A stretch of 25,802 nt of DNA from Alphaproteobacteria bacterium (GTDB lineage: Bacteria; Pseudomonadota; Alphaproteobacteria; GCA-2731375). The notes beneath the pieces are model-generated. The model worked only from the letters and a program-made list of their open reading frames with translations. It was not told where the DNA came from and made no database searches. The stretch lies in NCBI GenBank assembly GCA_028281075.1, contig JANQKO010000079.1:1-25802 (forward strand). Reading direction: 5' to 3'. This document shows, one piece after another, positions 6,602 to 14,295 of this stretch (positions are counted from its first letter, which is position 1; each line of letters begins with the position of its first letter). A program made the position numbers and the translations under genes.

Positions 6602-8155
6602 TTGACCGAGACGCAGACGTCCGGTGCCTTTCTACTGCGCATCGCCGGCGTCAACTTCGACAGCACCATGGCCGATACCCAGGATCTGCAGACGATCCGC
6701 GGCGCCAGCCTGGCTTATCTCCTGGCCCCGGCGGAGACAGGCGAACACCTGCGGGCCGAGTTTCCGGACGCCGACATCAAGACGATCTATGTCGGCGCCT
6801 CCGAAGGCGCGTTCGAAGTCGCGGACGCGGATCCCGACCGCATCGTCGAGGTGGCGCGGGCGTTCCTCGCCGGCGGGGCCGGCGACCGGCGACCCTACGG
6901 CCACCTCACCTTCACCGTCGCCGCGACGCCGATGACGCGCGAGACTTATCGCGCGGCCACCGACCGTTGCCTGCGTCAGGCGCGCGTCGCGCAGCTTCAG
7001 ACACCGACCTGCGACCTGCCCTTCGACGCCCCCGCCACGGGCGCCTGCGCCGTCGACGGCATCCGGCCGGCGACGGTCGACGATCACGGGCCGGACGGCA
7101 GACCGCGCCGGCTGTCGGCCAGCGTCGCAGCGCGGCGGGCCTTCGGCCGGCAGAAGCGGGCGCTGTTCTACGCGCCGCGGCTGTCGCGGCCGCCGGCCGA
7201 GGTGCCGGACGTGGCGCAGAGCTTCGCCGACATCGTCGCCGATCCGCCGGACGGTGTGCCGGAGAACGTCGCCGGCAAGATGGCCATCCTCTACATGGAC
7301 GGCAACCGGTTCGGCCGTATCCGCCAGGATTATGGCGGCAGGACCGCCGACATGATGTTCAGTCAGGAACTGCAGAAGATGCAGAACGCACTGCTGGCCG
7401 CCATCGTCGATCATTGCCGGGCGACGCCGGGGCTGACCGGTGTCAACCGGCAGGGCGAGATGTTCCTGCGCGTCGACACCCTGCTCTGGGGTGGCGACGA
7501 GATGCTGTTCGTCATGCCGGCCTGGGCCGTCTGGGACCTGGTTGGCGTGATTGCCGCGCAGACCCGCGACTGGGAGTTCGTCGTACCGCTGCATCATAGC
7601 GCGGGCCTGGTGATCTGCGACGAGAAAGCGCCGATCCGGGCCATGCGCGGCCTGGCCGAGACGCTGGCCGACGCGGCCAAGCGGCATCCGGAGGCGAGCC
7701 TGCTGCAATACGAGGTCCTGGAAGGCATCGACCTGCCGTTCGACGCGCTCGACCGCCACCGCGACCAAGTGTTCGCCGGTCAGCCGGCCGACGGTTTCAG
7801 CCTGGACATGCACCGTTGGGCGGACGTCACCACCGGCATCCGGCTGCTGAAGCGGCATTTCCCCCGCTCGCAGCTCTACCGCCACCTGCGCGGCGCCGTT
7901 CGTGACGGCCATCTGTCGGACCGGCCGGCCGCGGCGGCGCCGGAGTTCGCGACGCCCGGGGCCCGGCTGGACGCGCTGCGGGACCAGCTTGGGGCGTACG
8001 GCGCGGCCGCGCGGCCGCCTTGCGACCTGTCGGCGGCGCTGTTCGCCAGCGGGCTGGGCCGGGGCGGCGATGCGAGCCTGATGCCGCTCGTGCATCTGGC
8101 GGCGCTGTGGGACTATGTGCCCGAGCCGCCGCCCGCGCCGGAGCCGACGGCATGA
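6602..8155 (+). CDS. cas10: Cas10-like type III signature protein, HD-less, GGDE variant
   Basis: The 517-aa product starts at TTG (6602) behind a strong GGGAGG at 6591-6596; the first in-frame ATG would cut the domain. Residues 13-40 (IAGVNFDSTMADTQDLQTIR) match the opening of the Cas10/Cmr2 first Palm region. Residues 226-240 (KMAILYMDGNRFGRI) and 295-306 (LLWGGDEMLFVM) match the cyclase Palm motifs, usually DGDxMG and GGDD, so Asp233 and the GGDE at 297-300 could still bind metal. HHSAGLVICDEKAPI (331-345) is a further Cas10 hallmark. There is no N-terminal HD nuclease domain, and the protein is shorter than typical Cas10 (700-900 aa). Known Cas10 proteins cleave DNA with the HD domain and make cyclic oligoadenylates with the Palm; here the first is absent and the second uncertain. 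The stop overlaps the next start (ATGA). Confidence 0.88.
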   Translation: MTETQTSGAFLLRIAGVNFDSTMADTQDLQTIRGASLAYLLAPAETGEHLRAEFPDADIKTIYVGASEGAFEVADADPDRIVEVARAFLAGGAGDRRPYGHLTFTVAATPMTRETYRAATDRCLRQARVAQLQTPTCDLPFDAPATGACAVDGIRPATVDDHGPDGRPRRLSASVAARRAFGRQKRALFYAPRLSRPPAEVPDVAQSFADIVADPPDGVPENVAGKMAILYMDGNRFGRIRQDYGGRTADMMFSQELQKMQNALLAAIVDHCRATPGLTGVNRQGEMFLRVDTLLWGGDEMLFVMPAWAVWDLVGVIAAQTRDWEFVVPLHHSAGLVICDEKAPIRAMRGLAETLADAAKRHPEASLLQYEVLEGIDLPFDALDRHRDQVFAGQPADGFSLDMHRWADVTTGIRLLKRHFPRSQLYRHLRGAVRDGHLSDRPAAAAPEFATPGARLDALRDQLGAYGAAARPPCDLSAALFASGLGRGGDASLMPLVHLAALWDYVPEPPPAPEPTA

Positions 8156-9939
8156 TCCGTCATCACCGCTGGACCGTCACGCTGTGTCTCGAAAGTCCGT
8201 TCATGTCGCAGGGTCTGGCGGTCAGCGCGCTGGGGGTCGATGCCTCGGCCGCCCGCGACGGTGGCCGGCGGCCCTACCTGCCGGGCAGCCTGATCGCCGG
8301 TAACCTGCGGGCGGCGCTGTGCGAACTGGCCAAGGCCGGCGCCACATTCGTCGACCGGGCCGATATCGACCGCTGGTTCGGCTGCGAGAGCCGGACCGTC
8401 GACGGCGTTCGGGACGAGCCGGAGCGGGGCCGCGTGTCGGTGCGTGACCTGCCGGCGCGCGAGGCACCGGTGGACGGCGGCGCCACGACCCGGGTCCGCA
8501 TCGACCCGGACACCGGCAGCGTGGCCCGGGGCGCGATGCAGATCATCGAGCTGCCGGCGCCGGTCGGCCGGGTCGTGGCCTTCGAGGGCGTCGTCGGCCT
8601 GCTGGCCGACGACGACGAGGCCGGCCGTTTCGATACCGCCCTGCGGGCCGGGCTGAACCAGATCGACGCCGTCGGCGCCTTCAAGTCGGCCGGCTTCGGC
8701 CGCGTCGTCTGCCGCGACGTCGCGCCGCGCGAGCCACCGGCGGCCTACGACCTGCCGTCCGGCGACACGGCCATGCGCGATCTGCTGCAACGGCATCGGG
8801 CCGGAGAATGCGGCCTGACCCTGTCGCTTACCTTCGACCGGCCGCTGCTGGTCGACGCGCGGCGGGTCGCCGGCAACGTGTTCCGCGGCGCGGCCGTGGT
8901 TCCCGGCGCCGTCATCAAGGGCGCGCTGGCCCGACGGCTGGACCTGGCCGGCGTCAAGGCCGACCATGACGACGCCTTGAGCGCGGTCGTGATCGGCCAT
9001 GCCGTGCCCATGGCCGAGGGGGCGCCGCCGCCGCGTCCGGTCCCGCTGTCGCTGGCTGTCATCGGCGAGGGCGACGCGGCCCACCTGCGCGACATGATCC
9101 TGGACGCCGTCGGCGGCGTGTCCACCGGGACCGGCGGCGCGCCGAACGGAGGGGCGTCCGGCGACGCCCTGCCCGCCTTCTCGCCGGACTGGAAAGACCC
9201 GGTTCGCCGGGCCGTCGAGCGGCTGTTCGGCTGGCCCGAGATCGCCCATGACCTGCGGGTCCGGACGGCCATCGATCCGCTGACCGGCACCGCGGCCGAG
9301 GACGAGGCCGGCGGCCTGCTGTTCTCGCATGCCGCGGTCAGGACCGGCGGACTGGTCTGGCGCGGACGGGTGCATGTGCCCGACGACGTCGCCGAGGCGG
9401 AGGCCGTCGCGTTGCTGGCGGCGCTGAACGACGACCTGGTCGGCATCGGCAAGACCGATGCCGTGGCCACAGGCCGGCTGGAGGCCGGGCCGCCGGCGGT
9501 CCTCGAGTCCGGCAGCGACGATTGGATCGTCACGCTGGCGAGCGATGCCGTGCTGAACGATTCCGCGGCGCTGGCCGCCGGCCGCGGGCTGCGGGACGAC
9601 TATGCCGGCTATTGGCGTGAGGCCACGGGACTGGAGATGATCGAATTCTTCGCCGCCCAGCGGCTCGCCGGCGGCTACCTGGCCTATCGCCATCAGCCGG
9701 ACGGCAGCCCCTACATGCCCTATCTGCTGACGGCGGCGGGCGCCACGTTCCTGCTGCGGGGCACGCGGACCGACCGCCTGGCCGCGGCGCTGGCGGCGGG
9801 TCTGCCGCTGCCGGCGGCCCATGGCGGCGCGGACTACCTGTCCTTTCCCTTTCTGCCGGCGAACGGCTATGGCGCGATGACCGTCGTCCCGGCCGCCGAC
9901 GCGCCGCGGACACGGCGCCTGGACGGAGATACGGCATGA
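8152..9939 (+). CDS. csx10: Csx10-like multi-RAMP effector subunit (type III-D-like)
   Basis: The 595-aa product starts at the ATG overlapping the cas10 stop. The first RAMP/Cas7-like unit (about 7-190) has PYLPGSLIAGNLR (41-53), RVRIDPDTGSVARGAMQ (114-130) and the Gly-rich turn FKSAGFGRV (177-185). The second (about 221-445) has VVPGAVIKGAL (249-259), RTAIDPLTGTA (371-381) and a weakened Gly loop near 430. The remaining part (455-595) contains FFAAQRLAGGYLAYR and SPYMPYLLTAAGATFLL, patterns I associate with the C-terminus of Csx10 (TIGR02674). Csx10 carries a Cas5-like role at the crRNA 5' end in type III-D complexes, so the protein may correspond to the Cas7-5-11 fusion of subtype III-Dv; whether its C-terminus is a Cas11-like unit cannot be settled here. 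The end overlaps the next gene by ATGA, implying translational coupling. Confidence 0.78.
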   Translation: MIRHHRWTVTLCLESPFMSQGLAVSALGVDASAARDGGRRPYLPGSLIAGNLRAALCELAKAGATFVDRADIDRWFGCESRTVDGVRDEPERGRVSVRDLPAREAPVDGGATTRVRIDPDTGSVARGAMQIIELPAPVGRVVAFEGVVGLLADDDEAGRFDTALRAGLNQIDAVGAFKSAGFGRVVCRDVAPREPPAAYDLPSGDTAMRDLLQRHRAGECGLTLSLTFDRPLLVDARRVAGNVFRGAAVVPGAVIKGALARRLDLAGVKADHDDALSAVVIGHAVPMAEGAPPPRPVPLSLAVIGEGDAAHLRDMILDAVGGVSTGTGGAPNGGASGDALPAFSPDWKDPVRRAVERLFGWPEIAHDLRVRTAIDPLTGTAAEDEAGGLLFSHAAVRTGGLVWRGRVHVPDDVAEAEAVALLAALNDDLVGIGKTDAVATGRLEAGPPAVLESGSDDWIVTLASDAVLNDSAALAAGRGLRDDYAGYWREATGLEMIEFFAAQRLAGGYLAYRHQPDGSPYMPYLLTAAGATFLLRGTRTDRLAAALAAGLPLPAAHGGADYLSFPFLPANGYGAMTVVPAADAPRTRRLDGDTA

Positions 9940-12900
9940 CCATCGACCGGATGGCCGTGGAGGCCGACCTCGACCTGCTAACGCCGCTGCATGTCGGCAC
10001 CGGCGATTACCGGACCGACCCCGATATCCATGAGATCGGCGACGACGCGCCGGCCGGGCAGCACGGTGGCGCCCGCGTGCAGACGGTGTTGCGCGATGTC
10101 GATGGCATGCCCTATCTGCCCGGATCGACCCTGAAAGGCGTTCTGCGCGGCGCGGCCGAAGCCGTGCTCGCGCCGGCGGCCAGGCGCCTGCTGTTCGGCG
10201 CGCCGCGGGCGAAGCAGCCCGGCGTGCCCGGCGATCCGGGCCAGATCGGCCATCTGTTCGTCTTTCCCGCGCGCCTGGTCGCGGATGACCGGGCACACGC
10301 CGCCGGACTGCCCTATGCCGCCGACGACGGCGCCAACGTCTATGTGCAGGCCCGCACGCGCATCGATCGTGACCTCGGCACGGCCGAACGGCGCAAGCTG
10401 TTCCATCATGAACTGGTCGCGCCCGGCGTCCGCTTCCGTTTCCGCGCGGTGTTGCAGTGCGCGGACGACGCGGCGCGGCAGGCGGTCGAGACGCTGCTGG
10501 CCCTGCTGGCGGCGCCCGACGGCGTGCCGGTCGGCGCCGGCGAGGCCGAGGGCCAGGGGCGGCTGCGGCTCGATCCCGGCAGTCTGGTCAGAACCCGGCG
10601 CACCGTGGACCTCGGCAGCGGCCGGCTGGTCGAGACGGCGCTTGACGGCGACCTGCCGGCGCCGCCGCCGGTCCCCGATGCGCCGGTCCATGACCTGCGG
10701 CTCCGGCTGGTCTGCGATGGCCTGTTCGTCAGCGGGGATTCGTCCTGGCGGCCACGGCGCGAGATCGATGACGGACCGCGCGATCCGGATATGGTGCCGC
10801 TGACGGCCGCCGGCGGCGCGCCGGCCTTGCTGCCGAGCTCCGTGCTCGGCGTGTTGCGGGCCAGGGCGGCCTGGCTCGACGCGACCGGCGGCGCGGCCGA
10901 TCCGGATGACCGCGACCGGGTGGTGCGCGACCGGGACGAGGTCGCCGGGCTGAGCCCGACCGAGCGGCTGTTCGGCGTCGCCGGCTGGCGCGGGCTGGTG
11001 CGGGTCGCGGCGCTCGAGCCCGAGGCGGGGGCGGAAACGATCGACGTCACCAACGTCGCCATCGACCGCTTTACCGGCGGCGCCCTGCACGGCGCCCTGT
11101 TCACCACCCGGGCCTTCGTGCGGCCGCGCTTCGGTTTGCGGCTGCAGCTCACGACACGCGGCGACTATCCGGCGGCGACGGATCGGGCGCTGTTCGAGCT
11201 GCTGCTGGCCGACCTGGACCGCAACGGCCTGATGCTGGGCCATGGCACCGGCAAGGGCTATGGCTGGTTCCGCGTCCAGGGCCTGCTCGACGGCCCGGCC
11301 GCCGGGTCGCGGCCGTCGTCGCCGGCGGTTTCCGTCAAGCGGGACGGGCCCGAGGTGGACCTGCCTCCGCCGGAGGAATGGGAGGAGATTCTCGACCGCT
11401 GGGACGAAACCGGTACGGCCTTTCGCGAGAGCCACAATGTCGATCTGCTGGCGCCCTACCATTTCGTGCGCTTCAACGCGCGGATCGCGACCCCACCCGT
11501 GCCGTCACGGGAGGTCAGTCACGCCCGCCCCCTGGCGACCGGCGTCAGCGGCGCCATCGAGATGGAATGGCGGGTCGAGACGCCGATGATGATCGGCCAT
11601 CACTGGGACCATGGCGTACCCGCGCAACCTTTCACGCTCGGCCGCGACGGGCCGCCGGCGATACCCGGCGCGACGCTGCGTGGCATGGTCCGGTCGGTGT
11701 TCGAGATCGCCACCTTCTCGCGCTCGCAGCAGGTGGACCTGGGACTGCGGTTCTCCTATCGCGATTTCAACAGCAGCCAATATGAAGATGTGTTGACGTC
11801 CAGCAAGTTGAACGCGGGCTGGCTGACGAAGTCGGACGGCCAATGGTATCTTGAGGAAACGGAATGTACCCTTGTGAAGATCGACGACCTGTTGGCCTTT
11901 GCCGGCGCCAGGGATATCCGGCGCCGGGACTGGATCATGTGGGACGTCGCGGCGAAACAGCAGTTCCTGGCAGGTTTGCCGACCGGGGCGGAGGTCACCT
12001 ATCGGGCCGTCCCTGACGCACATGGCGTGGACGTGGCGGTGCTGGGTGGTTCGGGCGGGGATCCGGGGGTCGTCGTCGTCGCCGGCGCAGCCACGTCGCC
12101 AGGGGCGAACAAGAGCCGCGAGGCGGTGTTTCGGCGCGACGGCGGCGATGAAACCCGGCTGCCGGAGGCGATCGTCCGCAGTTTCGAGATCGGCCACAGC
12201 ACGCGTGAACGCGACCATTGGGTGCCCAATCCCAGCCTGCGCTACTGGCGGGACAGGCTCGAGGCCGACCCATCGACCCGCATTCCGGTCTATTTCATCG
12301 GCAAACTCAAGGATGTGGCAGAACGCGCAAACCAGGATACCTGGTCGTATGCGGACCCGACGTTCCATATGAGCCTCGCCCGGGCCATGAAGCTGCAATT
12401 CCGTCGCGGCATCGGCGACCTGTTCCCGGACACGCACCGGCCGGGTGGCGATCTCGATTTCGCCGACGCCGTCTTCGGCCATGTCACCAAACCCGAAACC
12501 GGGGACGGCGAGACGGCGGCGCTGCGCGGGCGGGTCTTTTTCGGCGACGCCGTGCTACTTGGCGCGGACGGACAGGCACCGAAATCCGGCGAAACCTATG
12601 TCGGCACCACGGTCGAGGTGGTGGCGATGAGTCCGCGCCCGTCCTTCTGGCCCTACTATCTGTGGCTCCACGAGAATGCCCGTGGCGATGACGCGCCCGA
12701 TTTCGACCATCCGAACCGTGGCCGGCTGTCGCTGGCGGGCCGCAAGCGCTATCCGGTGCGTGACCGGGTCACGCCACCGCGCCGGCCCGATCCGGACCAA
12801 GCGGCCGTCACCACGCGGATGAACCTGATCGAACCCGCCGACCCGGACAGCGTGCTGGTTTTTCGTGGCGCGATCCGCTTCCACAACCTGGACCCCGTCG

Positions 12901-13307
12901 AGCTCGGCGCACTGTTGTGGGCCGTCACGCTTGGCGGCCGCGAGCGGAGCCATCGCCACATTCTCGGTCGTGGCAAGCCGTTCGGCTACGGCCAGACCGC
13001 GCCCCGGGTCCTGGCGCTGCGCGCCGATCCCGGTCCGGCGGGCACCGACGGGACGGTGCTCGACAAGGACACCCTGATCGAGGGGTTCGAGGCCTACATG
13101 TCCGACAAGGCGGCGTCTGGTGTATCGAACTGGGCCGGCTCGACACAGATCCGGTCCCTGCTGGCCCTGGCCAATCCCCATGCCGGCGAGGCGGTCGCCG
13201 ACGAGCTAACCTATCCTGATGGGCCGGCGGCCTATCAAAGGATCAAGGCGGCCGCCCACAATCCGAATGCGGATCCGCCGGTGCACCTGCGCCAGTACTG
13301 GCGCTAG
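9936..13307 (+). CDS. Triple-RAMP (Cas7-Cas7-Cas7 with insertion) fusion protein
   Basis: The 1123-aa protein carries three successive Cas7/RAMP units. Unit 1 (about 7-215) has LLTPLHVGTGD, PYLPGSTLKGVLR (59-71), RTRIDRDLGTA (140-150) and GAGEAEGQGRL. Unit 2 (about 252-450) has LLPSSVLGVLR (298-308), VAIDRFTGGALHGALF (374-389) and the Gly-rich GHGTGKGYGWFRV. Unit 3 (about 506-1025) has VETPMMIG, AIPGATLRGMVRSVFE (575-590), a long insertion (about 600-960), and LDPVELGALLWAV then GKPFGYGQ; this matches the TIGR03986 RAMP family, the Cas7-insertion subunit of III-D complexes. Acidic residues after the first strand (Asp24, 28 and 30; Asp268, 278 and 279; Asp558) are candidates for target-RNA cleavage, by analogy with Csm3 Asp33. 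It should form most of the crRNA-binding backbone. In III-Dv these units are separate proteins (Cas7-2x and Cas7-insertion); here they are one. Confidence 0.82.
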   Translation: MTIDRMAVEADLDLLTPLHVGTGDYRTDPDIHEIGDDAPAGQHGGARVQTVLRDVDGMPYLPGSTLKGVLRGAAEAVLAPAARRLLFGAPRAKQPGVPGDPGQIGHLFVFPARLVADDRAHAAGLPYAADDGANVYVQARTRIDRDLGTAERRKLFHHELVAPGVRFRFRAVLQCADDAARQAVETLLALLAAPDGVPVGAGEAEGQGRLRLDPGSLVRTRRTVDLGSGRLVETALDGDLPAPPPVPDAPVHDLRLRLVCDGLFVSGDSSWRPRREIDDGPRDPDMVPLTAAGGAPALLPSSVLGVLRARAAWLDATGGAADPDDRDRVVRDRDEVAGLSPTERLFGVAGWRGLVRVAALEPEAGAETIDVTNVAIDRFTGGALHGALFTTRAFVRPRFGLRLQLTTRGDYPAATDRALFELLLADLDRNGLMLGHGTGKGYGWFRVQGLLDGPAAGSRPSSPAVSVKRDGPEVDLPPPEEWEEILDRWDETGTAFRESHNVDLLAPYHFVRFNARIATPPVPSREVSHARPLATGVSGAIEMEWRVETPMMIGHHWDHGVPAQPFTLGRDGPPAIPGATLRGMVRSVFEIATFSRSQQVDLGLRFSYRDFNSSQYEDVLTSSKLNAGWLTKSDGQWYLEETECTLVKIDDLLAFAGARDIRRRDWIMWDVAAKQQFLAGLPTGAEVTYRAVPDAHGVDVAVLGGSGGDPGVVVVAGAATSPGANKSREAVFRRDGGDETRLPEAIVRSFEIGHSTRERDHWVPNPSLRYWRDRLEADPSTRIPVYFIGKLKDVAERANQDTWSYADPTFHMSLARAMKLQFRRGIGDLFPDTHRPGGDLDFADAVFGHVTKPETGDGETAALRGRVFFGDAVLLGADGQAPKSGETYVGTTVEVVAMSPRPSFWPYYLWLHENARGDDAPDFDHPNRGRLSLAGRKRYPVRDRVTPPRRPDPDQAAVTTRMNLIEPADPDSVLVFRGAIRFHNLDPVELGALLWAVTLGGRERSHRHILGRGKPFGYGQTAPRVLALRADPGPAGTDGTVLDKDTLIEGFEAYMSDKAASGVSNWAGSTQIRSLLALANPHAGEAVADELTYPDGPAAYQRIKAAAHNPNADPPVHLRQYWR

Positions 13308-13375
13308 GTGGTTGCCTTCAGGTCAGGTCTCACGCCTACATTGGTCGTGTCGGCGAACGGTTGCCAGGTCCATGG

Positions 13376-13395
13376 ATGCCGGCCTCCGCCGGCAT
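13376..13395. repeat. REP-like palindrome
   Basis: ATGCCGGC and its reverse complement GCCGGCAT flank the loop CTCC. GGATGCCGG...CCGGCATGAC elements of this kind are dispersed intergenic palindromes in many alphaproteobacteria (recalled, not searched). It lies about 70 bases past the end of the effector operon and may also act as a transcription stop. Nothing else is recognised in 13308-13550. Confidence 0.55.
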
Positions 13396-13553
13396 GACGA
13401 GAACGGGAACGTTTCGAACAGGCGAGGTGCGCCACGGAGGTTCGGCCGGAGCCGGCCAGCCGGCGCTTCTCCGTCCAGCATGTTCTTCGGGATTGGTGGT
13501 GGCCGTCCTTGCCCGACCCGCGCCCCACCCCTGTCGAAAAGGAGCAAGCCTTG

Positions 13554-13964
13554 GTGACGATCAGGCAGAAGCCCAAGACCTACGGACCGGTTCGCATCCG
13601 CCTCGACGAGACAGGCACGCTTCGCTACGGCGCGGTGGACGCCGCGCCCGCCGGTTCGCCGGTCGAGATCCTGCTCGCCGCGCTCGGCGCCTGCATCGCG
13701 CGCTCGATCGAGATCGCCGCGGCGAGCGCCAAGCAGACCATCGGTCCGGTCGAGGTCACGGTCGCGGGCCGCAAGGCCGCCGACCTGCCGAGCCGGGTCG
13801 AGGATTACGAGATCCGCGTCGACGGCGGTTTCGCCGACGACCCGGCGGTCGCCCGGGACCTGCTGGCGAAGGCGAAAGCGGCCTGCACGGTCAGCAACTC
13901 GCTGAACGGCACCTTCGACATCGGCCTGACCGACACGAAGACCGACGTCCGAGGTTTTCGTTGA
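13554..13964 (+). CDS. OsmC-family thiol peroxidase-like protein
   Basis: About 136 aa from GTG at 13554, nine bases after AGGAG (13540-13544); TTG at 13551 is an equally possible start, and a longer frame opens at TTG 13509 without a ribosome site. OsmC/Ohr proteins reduce organic peroxides with two cysteines; here they lie in LLAALGACIARSIEIAA and KAKAACTVSNSLNGT, the expected positions for the two family cysteines. The length and the GSPVEILLAALGAC block support the family. It stands alone between the CRISPR locus and the iron loci and has no visible link to either. Confidence 0.85.
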   Translation: MTIRQKPKTYGPVRIRLDETGTLRYGAVDAAPAGSPVEILLAALGACIARSIEIAAASAKQTIGPVEVTVAGRKAADLPSRVEDYEIRVDGGFADDPAVARDLLAKAKAACTVSNSLNGTFDIGLTDTKTDVRGFR

Positions 13965-13979
13965 GGATGGCAAGGTCAC

Positions 13980-14005
13980 GAAAATGGGCCGACAGGTCCA
14001 TTTTC
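13980..14005. terminator. Bidirectional Rho-independent terminator
   Basis: GAAAATGGGCC (13980-13990) pairs with GGTCCATTTTC (13995-14005) through an 11-bp stem with one G-T pair and a 4-base loop. A/T tracts lie on both flanks of the stem. It lies between the convergent osmC-like gene and the last gene of iron locus A and can serve both. Confidence 0.8.
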
Positions 14006-14022
14006 TCATGATCTCAGACGAG

Positions 14023-14295
14023 TCAGGGCGTCGTCGTGGATGCCGGCGCCCGCGCCGCGATCAGCCATCCGAGCACGGTCGCGGCGCCGAGCCAGATGAC
14101 GAAGGCCGCGGCCTGGCCGGTGGCCAGCAGCGCCACGCCCGGCGCGAAGACAAGGACAGCCACGGGCCAGGCAAAGCGCCGGCGCGTCGGCGGCAGCTTG
14201 AACGCCCGCCGCCGCTTCGGATCGGTCGCGGTGAGATAGGCGAGCGCCAGCAGCGTCACGGTGACGGCGGCGAGCGTGGCCAACGCGGTCGTCAT
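14023..14295 (-). CDS. DUF3325-like small membrane protein of an iron-uptake operon
   Basis: The 90-aa product starts at an ATG at 14295 whose ATGA overlaps the stop of the preceding PepSY gene. Three hydrophobic stretches are visible: LATLAAVTVTLLALAYL near the N-terminus, WPVAVLVFAPGVALLA (43-58) and AAAFVIWLGAATVLGWLIA (62-80), with a basic loop KRRRAFKLPPTRRR between the first two. Small proteins of this size at the end of TonB receptor-PepSY operons are commonly annotated DUF3325; the family call rests on context and hydropathy more than on motifs. The much longer open frame in the same phase is read-through of the upstream shadow. Function unknown. Confidence 0.65.
   Translation of the reverse strand: MTTALATLAAVTVTLLALAYLTATDPKRRRAFKLPPTRRRFAWPVAVLVFAPGVALLATGQAAAFVIWLGAATVLGWLIAARAPASTTTP

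Noticed and set aside
6632..8095. 487-aa minus-strand frame opposite cas10 (and 727-aa and 494-aa frames further right)
   Set aside because: Antisense shadows; the plus frames have RAMP and Cas10 motifs and ATGA couplings.
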